From contig JAPUKX010000087.1 of NCBI GenBank assembly GCA_027295435.1, forward strand, positions 1 through 22,626: a stretch of DNA of 22,626 nt. Reading direction: 5' to 3'. Position 1 is the first letter of the stretch; every line of letters starts with the position of its first letter. The stretch comes from Planctomycetota bacterium (GTDB lineage Bacteria; Planctomycetota; Phycisphaerae; Phycisphaerales; SM1A02). The translations under genes and the position numbers were made by a program. The notes under the pieces were generated by a model. That model worked only from the letters and a program-made list of their open reading frames with translations, was not told where the DNA came from and made no database searches. This document shows, piece after piece, positions 8,531 to 16,500 of this stretch.

Positions 8531-8587
8531 CTGCGGCGTTGGCGAGCAGCGGTGAGTGACGGATCCCTCGCCGAGGCGGCGTCCACG

Positions 8588-8615
8588 CTGACCCCCGTGC
8601 CGAATCGCCTACAAT
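8588..8615 (+). promoter_or_regulatory. Promoter of polyprenyl synthase gene
   Basis: CTGACC (8588-8593; 4 of 6 to TTGACA) and TACAAT (8610-8615; 5 of 6 to TATAAT) are 16 bp apart in a gene-free gap. Predicted transcription starts near 8622, giving a leader of about 50 nt that carries AGGA (8658-8661) 9 nt before ATG 8671. Confidence 0.55.
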
Positions 8616-8670
8616 CTGCCGCTGAGTCTCCGCTCCCGCCAGACACTGCTGACATTCAGGACACCCCTCC

Positions 8671-9681
8671 ATGCCCGGCATGCTCAACCTCGCCGAAATC
8701 GATCTTCCCCTCGCCACGGTGCTCGATGAGCAGCTCGAGGAGGTGGAGCTGATTCTTCAACGGCAGGTGGCCAGCGATCTCTCCGCGGTGAACGCCCTGT
8801 GCTGTCATATCGAGCAGTACGGCGGCAAGCGAATTCGCCCGATGTTGGTGCTCCTGTCAGGCCTCGCCGCCGGCCCGCCGCCGTGGGATGGGTCAGCGCT
8901 GCGCGAGAAGCATCGCGTGATCGCAGCCGTGGTCGAGATGATCCACCTCGCCACGCTGGTTCATGACGACGTGCTCGACGAGGCCCGGATTCGTCGACGT
9001 GTGGCGACGGTCAACCACCTGCGCGGCAACGAGACCGCTGTGATCCTCGGCGATTATCTGATCTCCAACGCCTTCCACCTCTGCTCGTCCCTCAAGGACC
9101 CGACGATCAATCTGAGCCTGGGAGAGGTGACGAACACCCTTTGCGAGGGCGAGCTGCTCCAGCTTCACCATCGTGACGACTGCGATCTCGACGAGCAGAC
9201 CTACCTCGAGATTGCTCGTCGAAAGACGGCGTCGTTGATCGGCGAATGTTGCCGACTCGGGCCGATGCTCTCCGACCACGACGGCTCCGGTTCGATCTGC
9301 AGATCGATGCGCAGCTTCGGATTCCAACTGGGGGTCGCCTTCCAGATCCAGGACGATCTGCTGGACATTACCGGCGACGAATCCATCGTCGGCAAATCAC
9401 TCGGCAAGGATCTGGATTCGGGCAATGTGACGCTGCCTTTGATCCGATATCTCGCCTCCGCCAACCCTGCTGATCGCAGCACAACGCTGCGCCAGTTTGC
9501 CCAACGGAACGCAGAGCAACTACGGATTCGGCTGATGGAAAGCGGCGCGGTTCGCAACGCCCAGCGCGAGGCGAGATACCTGGTGGAGCATGCAAAGACC
9601 GAGCTCTCCTGTCTTGTGCCCAGCCCGGCCCGGGACCTGCTGGCGGCGCTCGCTGAGGCCGTGATCTCCCGGCGATTCTAA
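8671..9681 (+). CDS. Long-chain (E)-polyprenyl diphosphate synthase
   Basis: The 336-residue enzyme adds isopentenyl diphosphate units head-to-tail to an allylic diphosphate, supplying quinone side chains or another long isoprenoid. Signature parts in order: GGKRIRP (51-57) binding IPP; first aspartate-rich motif D99-D100-V-L-D103, holding Mg2+ and the allylic substrate; GDYL (128-131); the Lys-Thr of RRKTASL (183-189); second aspartate-rich motif D228-D229-L-L-D232; and GKSLGKDL. The residue five before the first Asp is Ala (A94), with no Phe or Tyr at -4 or -5, which in this family goes with long products (octaprenyl or longer), not farnesyl. Length fits IspB-type enzymes. ATG 8671 has AGGA at 9 nt; ATG 8680 in the same frame is an alternative. 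No other isoprenoid genes are adjacent. Confidence 0.93.
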   Translation: MPGMLNLAEIDLPLATVLDEQLEEVELILQRQVASDLSAVNALCCHIEQYGGKRIRPMLVLLSGLAAGPPPWDGSALREKHRVIAAVVEMIHLATLVHDDVLDEARIRRRVATVNHLRGNETAVILGDYLISNAFHLCSSLKDPTINLSLGEVTNTLCEGELLQLHHRDDCDLDEQTYLEIARRKTASLIGECCRLGPMLSDHDGSGSICRSMRSFGFQLGVAFQIQDDLLDITGDESIVGKSLGKDLDSGNVTLPLIRYLASANPADRSTTLRQFAQRNAEQLRIRLMESGAVRNAQREARYLVEHAKTELSCLVPSPARDLLAALAEAVISRRF

Positions 9682-9760
9682 AAGCCGTTGGCTCTTGGCT
9701 CTCCTGGGCATTCCTTGAGACTCTGCGGTCAGTCGATCGCCGCGGCTTGGCAACCGCTAC

Positions 9761-10075
9761 TTACTTCGTCGCGGACGACGCCTGCTTGCAATGCAGAATC
9801 AGGGCTTCGATCTTTTCGCAGATCGCCGACGCTTGGGCCTCCTCGGCGAAGAGCACGGCTTCAAGCTCGGCGGCGGACTCGCCGATGCCGGCATGGCCGG
9901 CTCCCTCGGCCAAGGACGTGAGCTGGCTGGCAAGGATGCGCAGCTGGACCATCTCGCCTGCCTGCCAGGACTCACGAATCAGTTGCGTCTGTGCCTGCAG
10001 ATCGTTGAGCCGGCGGTCAATGTGATCGCCCGCCGGTCCCAGCGACTCCTTGTTCTGCCCAGCAGGTGGCGACAT
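9761..10075 (-). CDS. Hpt-like four-helix protein lacking the phospho-histidine
   Basis: The 104-residue soluble, helix-rich protein is the least certain gene call in this part. Residues 49-72 follow the spacing of a histidine phosphotransfer domain (A-H-x-L-K-x-x-A-x-x-x-G-x-x-x-I-x-x-x-A-x-x-L-E): A49, L52, A56, G60, I64, A68 and L71-E72 all fit. The phosphoacceptor His is Ser50 and the following Lys is Thr53. If the fold call is right, this is a non-phosphorylatable pseudo-Hpt, perhaps a binding partner of a response regulator or a small adaptor. No kinase or receiver gene is adjacent. ATG 10075 lacks a good Shine-Dalgarno; an upstream extension to 10156 is open but looks non-coding. It is convergent with the polyprenyl synthase and divergent from the SRAP gene. 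Confidence 0.5.
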   Translation of the reverse strand: MSPPAGQNKESLGPAGDHIDRRLNDLQAQTQLIRESWQAGEMVQLRILASQLTSLAEGAGHAGIGESAAELEAVLFAEEAQASAICEKIEALILHCKQASSATK

Positions 10076-10379
10076 AGACCATTCATCGGCGCAAGTGCCG
10101 CGCAACTTGCCCGCACCCGCGCGGCGTTCTTGATCTCGTTGCAATGCGGACCCCAATCGATGCCGTCAGGGGCGCGATACCGGACGACAGCCGGCCAACG
10201 ACCGCAGCAGATCCGGCGGCCCGTATCTTCCTGAAGGGGTGAGCCTTCACTGCGTATTCCGCCATGACCGTCGGGGTAATCCCCTGCCAAACTGACCAGC
10301 AGCTTGTGCAATAGGGCTCCTTTGAGACCAACCGCCCGGTGGTCGAGCAAAGGAACTGCTTGCGATAGGATCACGCTTC
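10076..10379. other. 304-bp divergent intergenic region
   Basis: No gene is supported here. It contains a GC-only inverted repeat (10097-10125) in the leader of the minus-strand gene. Just before the SRAP start is GATAGGAT (10364-10371). Within it, AGGA (10367-10370) works as a Shine-Dalgarno at 9 nt, or TAGGAT could be a -10 for a leaderless transcript. No good -35 partner was seen. Confidence 0.4.
10097..10125. repeat. GC-only 7-bp inverted repeat
   Basis: GCCGCGC (10097-10103) and GCGCGGC (10119-10125) are separated by 15 nt, 22 nt upstream of the Hpt-like start on the minus strand. It could form a leader hairpin. Chance is possible in GC-rich DNA. Confidence 0.3.
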
Positions 10380-11102
10380 ATGTGCGGACGGTATGCATTG
10401 ACCACGCCGCCGGAGGTTCTGGCCGCTTTGCTTCACCTCCAGCGGATGGAATATGACCTTGTGCCCCGATACAACATCGCGCCGACACAGATGGTTGCAG
10501 TGGTCCGAGCCGACGCCGAGCGACGACGTGAGCTGGTCCCGATGCGGTGGGGGCTGATTCCATTCTGGGCGAAAGACCGAACTATCGGAGCACGGATGAT
10601 CAACGCCCGCAGCGAATCGGCGGCTCTGAAGCCGGCATTCCGCCAGGCGATGCGTCGCAGACGATGCCTCATTCCCGCCAGCGGCTTCTACGAGTGGAAG
10701 AAGCTCGGCAAGCGGAAGCAACCGTACTACATTCGGCGCACCGATGATGCGCCGTTGGGCTTCGCGGGCTTGTGGGAATCCTGGAGTGATCCCCAAGGCG
10801 GCAAAACGCTTGAATCCTGCACGATCCTCACCACCGACTCGAACGACCTCCTACGGCAAGTGCACGATCGGATGCCGGTCATTCTCGATCCGGATGGATA
10901 TGACCTATGGCTCGACCCGGACGAAGAGGACCCGCAACGAGTCAGACGGTTGCTGGCCGCTGCGCCGAGTGAGGTCTTCTCGGTCTACCGGGTGCACACA
11001 CGGGTGAACTCTCCTGGGAATGACGACGCCTCGCTGATCGAACCTCTATCAGCTCAAGACACCCAGGAGCGAGGGTCGCAAGGCTCCAGGCTGCCTATGT
11101 AA
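10380..11102 (+). CDS. SRAP-domain protein (YedK/HMCES type), abasic-site DNA-protein crosslinker
   Basis: The 240-residue protein belongs to the SRAP family. Members remove their initiator Met so that Cys2 becomes the N-terminal residue and forms a stable thiazolidine bond with abasic sites in single-stranded DNA, shielding them from breakage and mutagenic bypass. All key positions are visible: C2 in MCGRY, N75 in NARSES, E105 in SGFYEW and H162 in HDRMPVIL, along with the P-R-Y-N-I-A-P-T motif (29-36) and MRWGLIPFW (55-63). Length matches YedK-like proteins; a polar tail after about residue 215 is variable in the family. The start is fixed by the need for Cys at position 2. The gene lies about 80 bp before imuA, in line with the known link of SRAP genes to SOS mutasome genes, but a separate transcript is likely because imuA has its own promoter. 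Confidence 0.95.
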   Translation: MCGRYALTTPPEVLAALLHLQRMEYDLVPRYNIAPTQMVAVVRADAERRRELVPMRWGLIPFWAKDRTIGARMINARSESAALKPAFRQAMRRRRCLIPASGFYEWKKLGKRKQPYYIRRTDDAPLGFAGLWESWSDPQGGKTLESCTILTTDSNDLLRQVHDRMPVILDPDGYDLWLDPDEEDPQRVRRLLAAAPSEVFSVYRVHTRVNSPGNDDASLIEPLSAQDTQERGSQGSRLPM

Positions 11103-11128
11103 CCGTTTGGAGCGGTTCTACGGCACGG

Positions 11129-11144
11129 GTGGCCCTGCGGCCAC
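11129..11144 (+). terminator. GC hairpin after the SRAP gene
   Basis: Perfect 6-bp stem GTGGCC (11129-11134) / GGCCAC (11139-11144) with loop CTGC, 26 nt after the SRAP stop. Another stem, AACCG (11101-11105) / CGGTT (11113-11117), overlaps the stop codon. There is no T-tract, so a terminator is only likely from place and stability. Confidence 0.4.
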
Positions 11145-11183
11145 AGAACCCATTCCCGCCCTGAAAATGGGAGTTTGGGGAGC

Positions 11184-11212
11184 TTGTCAGATACCTAACA
11201 CATACCTATCAT
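11184..11212 (+). promoter_or_regulatory. Strong sigma70-like promoter of imuA-imuB-dnaE2
   Basis: TTGTCA (11184-11189; 5 of 6) and TATCAT (11207-11212; 5 of 6) are exactly 17 bp apart. This is the best promoter in the window. Predicted +1 falls at about 11219-11220, on an ATG, so the message may be leaderless. Such a strong core would be expected to need a repressor if the operon is damage-inducible. Confidence 0.6.
11191..11208 (+). repeat. Two direct ATACCTA repeats, 11-bp period, inside imu promoter
   Basis: ATACCTA occurs at 11191-11197 and 11202-11208, about one DNA helical turn apart, filling the spacer and overlapping the -10. The outer bases also form a GATA (11190-11193) / TATC (11207-11210) dyad. 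The position suits a repressor operator (an SOS-type site is the natural guess), but it does not match the LexA boxes I know. Confidence 0.45.
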
Positions 11213-11219
11213 CGTGGCG

Positions 11220-12080
11220 ATGGTGGGTACCCCTTTCAAGATGAAAAGGGCGGGTTCGGTCACGCGGCAGCAGCTGGCGGAAATGATCGAAGCCATCGAG
11301 TTTCGCCGAGCCTCCAGGCCCCAGGCGAGCGTGCCGACCGGCTGGGGCGGTACGGCTACGGCGCAAACACTGGCACGGGGAGTGATCCACGAATGGTTTG
11401 GACTGACCGAAGCGCCTGAGCACTTCAATGCTGCCGAGCCTCGGGGCAATGGCCGTGCGAACCAATGGTCGCCTCCCCTGTTGGTCCTCACGCATCTGGC
11501 TCGGCGAGCGCTGGAAACGGTCGAGAAAACCAAGGAGCGATGGGTGGTGTGGATCGGTCGTCGCGTCTGGCCGCATCCCCGAGTCCTGATCCGCGATGAG
11601 CACGGTCCAGACCGGCTCTTGCTCCAACAATCACTCTTTGTCGATCCACCGGATGAGGCGGGCCGCTTGTGGGCGATCGACCTGGCGCTGCGCTGCCCGG
11701 CGGTGACGGCGGTCGTCGCCGATGGCAGCCGATTGCGCATGGGTGAAACGCGAAGGGTGCAACTCGCGGCCGAGCAAGGCTGCTCGCTGGCGTTGCTGGC
11801 CCGGCCACCGTGGGAACTGAAGCAACTCTCGGCAGCGGTCACACGATGGCGCGTCCTTCGAGCGCCGTCGCCTGACTCCAGACCACGATGGATGATCGAA
11901 CTCATGCGCTGCAAAGGCGTGCAGCAATTGGCGGCACGGAAGGCAGTTTCGTACTCGATACTGGAGTGGGACCGTGCAAAGGGTCGTGTCCGTCCATCTG
12001 CCCAGGTGGTCGATCAGCCGGATCCGGCGACAGCATCGCCTTGGCAGGTCAGCCACGGCGCCGTGCGGAGAACGGGATGA
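11220..12080 (+). CDS. imuA: ImuA-like RecA-fold mutasome accessory protein
   Basis: The 286-residue protein precedes ImuB and DnaE2, the fixed order of the mutasome cassette. Its sequence is ImuA-like: ARGVIHEWFG resembles the usual LPRGGLHELYG-type entry, a core strand RWVVWIGRRVWPHP stands in place of the RecA ATP-binding region, and WAIDLALRCPAVTAVVAD and QLAAEQGCSLALLAR complete the RecA-like sheet. No Walker A motif is visible, as in other ImuA proteins. ImuA links or modulates ImuB and the polymerase during translesion synthesis. In-frame starts are GTG 11214, ATG 11220 and ATG 11241. I chose 11220 because the -10 at 11207-11212 puts +1 there; none has a good Shine-Dalgarno. The last 107 bp also encode the start of imuB. 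Confidence 0.85.
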   Translation: MVGTPFKMKRAGSVTRQQLAEMIEAIEFRRASRPQASVPTGWGGTATAQTLARGVIHEWFGLTEAPEHFNAAEPRGNGRANQWSPPLLVLTHLARRALETVEKTKERWVVWIGRRVWPHPRVLIRDEHGPDRLLLQQSLFVDPPDEAGRLWAIDLALRCPAVTAVVADGSRLRMGETRRVQLAAEQGCSLALLARPPWELKQLSAAVTRWRVLRAPSPDSRPRWMIELMRCKGVQQLAARKAVSYSILEWDRAKGRVRPSAQVVDQPDPATASPWQVSHGAVRRTG

Positions 12081-13557
12081 GGACCATGCCGCATCGGCGA
12101 TGGTGCTGGTGAAGATCGCCGCCGCTCGGCAGATCGTTGCCCGGTGCTGCGAGCGTTCTGCTGCGGCAGGTGTGCGGGAGTGGATGACGCTGACGCACGC
12201 CCGCGCTGTGCTTATGGGCACGCCGCTGCGCGTACATCCGTATGACCCGCTGGGCGATGAGGCTGCCCTCAAGGCGCTGGCGAGATGGGCCGTCCGATGT
12301 GCTCCGCTGGTCGCGCCCGATCCGCCGGACGGGTTGCTGATGGATGTCAGCGGATGCCGGCCCCTCTACGGAAACGAGCAGCGCCTCGTCAACACCTTCG
12401 CCGACCGCATCGGCCGGCTTGGCTTCCACACTCGCGTGGCCTGCGCAAGCACGTTCGGCTGTGCCTGGGCGGTCGCCAGATTCAGTGACCAAGAGCGATC
12501 TGTGATCGCCCACGGCCAGGAGCACCAAGCGCTCACGCCCCTTCCCATCGAGGCCTTGCGCATCGACGAAGACACCGCTGCGGCGTTGCTCGAAGTCGGC
12601 ATCGAGCGCATCGGCCATCTGTTTGCGCTGCCGCGACGGGAGCTCGTGGCTCGATTCGGCAGCCACCTATTACTGCGGATGGACCAAGCGACAGGCAAGA
12701 CGATCGAAGTGATCCAGCCACAGTACCCGGTCGAACCGCCTTCGGTCCAGCGCGTGTTTGACGGTCCTGTCACGCAGCTTGAAGCGGTGATGCGTACCGT
12801 ACGCGAACTCACCGAGGATCTCGCCGGCAAGTTGCATCGCCTCGAAAGCGGCGTGCGGCAGCTCGACATCGTGTTCGACCGTCTCGATATCGCAGCGCTG
12901 CGGGTGTTGATCACGCTCAGCCGCCCAAGCCGCGACGTGAAGCACCTCTGGTCGCTGTTGAAACCCAAAGTTGAAACGATCCACATGGGGTTCGGGATCG
13001 AACGGATCGCGCTGACGGCAACGGTTGTCGGGCGCCTCCGCCACGAGCAGATCGAACAGGCCGACGGGCAATGGCGATCAAGCGAGTCCGATGATGATGC
13101 ACCCGCCGACCGCGCGTTTGGCGAACTCATCGACACGCTGGCGCAGCGGCTCGGACCCCACCGGACGGTGTGCGTTCATCCGGTCGAATCGCATCTGCCC
13201 GAACGATCGTTCCGTGAACACTCGGTCATGCAAACGCAACGCGCCCAAGGCGACGCAAAGCAAATCACCGCATCGGATCGCCCGTCGATCCTGCTGGAGC
13301 GCCCCGAGCCGATCGACGTCATGGGCATCACCCCGGAGGGTCCGCCGTCATGGCTGCGCTGGCGCGGTGAGGAGCATCGGATTGTGACCGCGATCGGCCC
13401 CGAACGAATCGGCAGCGTCTGGTGGAGCACGGATGTTTCCCCGACGTACCACTCCCATCGCGACTACTTCAAGGTTCAGGACGGCGCCGGCCGCTGGCTG
13501 TGGGTATATCGCGAGCGAGAGGCCGGCCGGTGGTTCGCGCACGGCGAGTGGGCGTGA
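11974..13557 (+). CDS. imuB: ImuB, catalytically inactive Y-family polymerase subunit of the mutasome
   Basis: The 527-residue protein has DinB/UmuC-like palm, fingers and thumb, little finger and a C-terminal extension. The palm opens VVSVHLPRW where active Y-family enzymes have a metal-binding Asp, and the second acidic motif is replaced by MDVSGCRPLYG (about 109-119), the usual ImuB form. It is therefore a scaffold, not a polymerase. HLPERSF and the terminal RDYFKVQDGAGRWLWVYR and WFAHGEWA segments are typical ImuB C-terminal features that bind ImuA and DnaE2. Where many ImuB proteins carry a QxxLF-like beta-clamp motif, this one has Q359-I-E-Q-A-D, a poor match. Start GTG 11974 follows GGAG (11963-11966) by 7 nt and lies inside imuA; the stop is 3 nt before dnaE2. 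Both suggest tight translational coupling. Confidence 0.93.
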   Translation: MQRVVSVHLPRWSISRIRRQHRLGRSATAPCGERDEDHAASAMVLVKIAAARQIVARCCERSAAAGVREWMTLTHARAVLMGTPLRVHPYDPLGDEAALKALARWAVRCAPLVAPDPPDGLLMDVSGCRPLYGNEQRLVNTFADRIGRLGFHTRVACASTFGCAWAVARFSDQERSVIAHGQEHQALTPLPIEALRIDEDTAAALLEVGIERIGHLFALPRRELVARFGSHLLLRMDQATGKTIEVIQPQYPVEPPSVQRVFDGPVTQLEAVMRTVRELTEDLAGKLHRLESGVRQLDIVFDRLDIAALRVLITLSRPSRDVKHLWSLLKPKVETIHMGFGIERIALTATVVGRLRHEQIEQADGQWRSSESDDDAPADRAFGELIDTLAQRLGPHRTVCVHPVESHLPERSFREHSVMQTQRAQGDAKQITASDRPSILLERPEPIDVMGITPEGPPSWLRWRGEEHRIVTAIGPERIGSVWWSTDVSPTYHSHRDYFKVQDGAGRWLWVYREREAGRWFAHGEWA

Positions 13558-13560
13558 TCA

Positions 13561-16500
13561 ATGCCCGAGTCACCTGATCCAAAGATACGACCCCACCCGT
13601 GGGAAACCAACGCCGACGTCATGGCACGCCCGCGTCGTTTCCCGGCCGGCTCCTGCCACCGTTATGCTGAATTACACGTCACCAGCAACTTCACGTTTCT
13701 GACCGGGGCCAGCCATCCGGAAGAACTGGTCGAACAGGCAGCGGCGCTGGGGCACCATGCGATCGCGATTGCCGACCGTAACAGTGTCGCGGGGATCGTC
13801 CGCGCCCATGTGGCCGCCAAAGGGGTTGGAATACCGCTCGTTGTCGGGTGCCGCCTGGCGGTGCAACTCAATCACCACGATCACCAGGAAGAACTTTCCA
13901 TTCTTGTCTATCCCACCGGCGTCGAATCTTATGGCCGCTTATGCCGGCTCCTCACCATCGGCAAACGCCGCGGGCCCAAGGGTGCATGCCATCTGGTGCT
14001 GCACGATCTGATCGAGCACAACAGAGGACTGCTGGCGATTGTGATCCCTCCGGGCATTCCCGCGGCACTCGTTCCGGGGGCGCTCGATCAAACGTTCATC
14101 GAAGCCGTGCAGGGGCTCAAACGACACTTCGACGATGATCGCCTGTCCATCGCCGCTTCGTGTCTCTATGGCCCGGATGATCGCGAGCGTTTGTCGCAGC
14201 TTGCGGCGTTGTCCGCGCACCTCGGTGTGCCGCTGGTGGCCACGAACGACGTCCACTACCACATCCCACAGAGGCGCCCATTGCAGGATGTCCTGACGTG
14301 CGTTCGGCACGGATGCACGCTCCAAAATGCGGGGTTTCGTCTCTTTGCACATGCTGAGCGCTGCCTGAAACCGCCCCAAGAGATGGCCCGGCTGTTCACC
14401 CAACATCCGCAGGCACTCGCGCGAACGGTTGATATCGCGCAGCGCGCGACCGCGTTCAATCTCGATGCGCTGCGCTACCAGTATCCGGACGAGGTCTGTC
14501 CGCCCGGCCTCACGCCAATGCAGCACCTCATCGAGTTGACCCGCTGCGGCGCGCGACACCGCTACCCAAACGGCGTCCCTGAAAGGGTGCGTACGCAGAT
14601 CGAACACGAGCTCAAGCTCATCGAAGAACTGAACTACGCACCGTACTTCCTGACCGTGTACGACCTGGTGATGTTTGCCCGATCGCGCGGCATTCTCTGC
14701 CAGGGCCGCGGGGCAGCCGCCAACTCAACGGTGTGCTATTGCCTGGGAATCACAGCCGTCGATCCCGAGCGAATCGACCTGCTCTTTGAGCGATTCATCA
14801 GCCGCCAGCGAAACGAGCCCCCCGACATCGACATCGACTTTGAGCACGAACGTCGCGAGGAGGTGATTCAATACATCTATCGCAAGTATGGCCGGGATCG
14901 GGCGGCCCTGACCGCTGAAGTCATCACCTATCGCGGCCGTAGTGCGGTGCGCGACGTGGGTAAGGCGTTTGGGCTGGCGCTGGATTGCGTGGACCGGATG
15001 GCCAAGAACATCGACTGGTGGTCGGATCGCACGGGCAAGCTCGATCGGCTGCGCCAGATCGGGCTGAACCCAAACGATCCAACGATTCGACAGGTGATGG
15101 CGCTGTCCAACGCGATACTGGGTTTCCCGCGCCATCTGTCGCAGCACGTCGGCGGCTTCGTTATCACCCGCGGGCCATTGTGCGAGATGGTGCCCATCGA
15201 GAACGCAGCCATGCCCAATCGTACCGTGATCGAATGGGACAAGGACGACATCGACGCCATGGGGATGTTGAAGGTGGACGTGCTGGGGCTGGGAATGCTG
15301 ACGTGCGTTCGCAAGGCATTCGATCTTGTCAAGCGCCATCACGGCCGATCGCTGTCTCTGGCCACGGTGCCGGCCAAAGACCCATCCGTCTACGACATGA
15401 TCTGCGAGGCGGACACCATCGGCGTGTTTCAGATCGAGTCGCGGGCACAGATGACCATGCGGACGCGGCTGCGGCCGCGCTGCTTCTATGATCTGGTCAT
15501 CGAAGTCGCCATCGTCCGCCCAGGTCCGATCCAGGGGGACATGGTGCATCCCTATCTGCGTCGGCGAAACGGCCAAGAGCCGGTGACGTACCCCACCGAC
15601 CAAGTGAAGCGAGTCCTCGGCAAGACGCTCGGCGTGCCGCTGTTTCAGGAGCAGGCGATGGCGCTGGCCGTGGTGGCGGCCGGCTTCACCCCCGATGAGG
15701 CCGATCAACTCCGCCGGGCCATGGCCGCCTGGAAGCGCCGCGGCAACCAGATCGAACGCTTCGAAACCAAGTTCACCCGCGGCATGGTCCAGCGCGGCTA
15801 CGAACGCGCGTTCGCCGATCGGTGTTTCAACCAACTCAAGGGATTCAGCGAGTACGGTTTTCCGGAGTCGCACGCGGCCAGCTTCGCCCTCATCGTGTAC
15901 GTCTCGGCGTGGCTGAAGAAGCACTATCCCGCCGCCTTCGCCGCCGCCCTGATCAACAGCCAGCCGATGGGGTTCTACGCCCCCGCCCAGATCGTCCGTG
16001 ACGCTGCGGAACATGGCGTTGAAGTGCGCCCGGTGGATCTCCAATGCAGCCAGTGGGATTGCACGCTCCAAGAAACTCATGGGTCGGATCAATCGCCTGC
16101 TCTTCGCCTTGGCATGCGCCTCGTCAGCGGCTTGCAACAGCAGGAGGCGATCAAGATCACCCAAGCCGTGCAGCGTCACGGCCGGTTCGATTCCATTGAA
16201 GCGCTGTGGCGCGCCGCCGGCGTATCAAAGGTCGGCTTGCGGAAGCTGGCCTCAGCAGATGCGTTCGGCTCAATGGGGCTCGATCGCCAGGCGGCGCTGT
16301 GGCACGTGCGGGCACTGAACGATGACCATCTGCCCATGTTCGAGGATCTTCAGCCGCAGCCGGTTTGTCGCCAATCCGCCTTGCCGGCCATCCTCCCCGC
16401 AAAGCAGGTCTTGCATGACTACGCAGCGCTTGGCCTGTCGCTCAAGGCCCATCCGGTTGCATTCCTGCGCGAGCTGCTCAACCGCAGAGGCGTGACCCCG

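Noticed and set aside
9791..10234. Plus-strand open frame over the Hpt-like gene
   Set aside because: No start signal and no domain. The minus-strand reading has amphipathic helices and Hpt spacing, so it is preferred, though not with high certainty.
10364..10369. GATAGG before the SRAP start as a shared operator with the reverse of CCTATC at imuA
   Set aside because: Only six bases match, and the AGGA within it is explained as a Shine-Dalgarno.
9979..10374. Minus-strand 131-codon frame in the gap before the SRAP gene
   Set aside because: No recognisable pattern, overlaps the Hpt-like gene and has no ribosome site.
11103..11213. Canonical LexA box before imuA
   Set aside because: No CTGT-N8-ACAG or GAAC-N4-GTTC is present. 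AACCG/CGGTT (11101-11117) is symmetrical but overlaps the SRAP stop codon and looks like a hairpin.
14725..16179. 484-codon open frame on the minus strand within dnaE2
   Set aside because: Opposite the palm and fingers of a fully conserved polymerase; long antisense frames are expected at this GC content.
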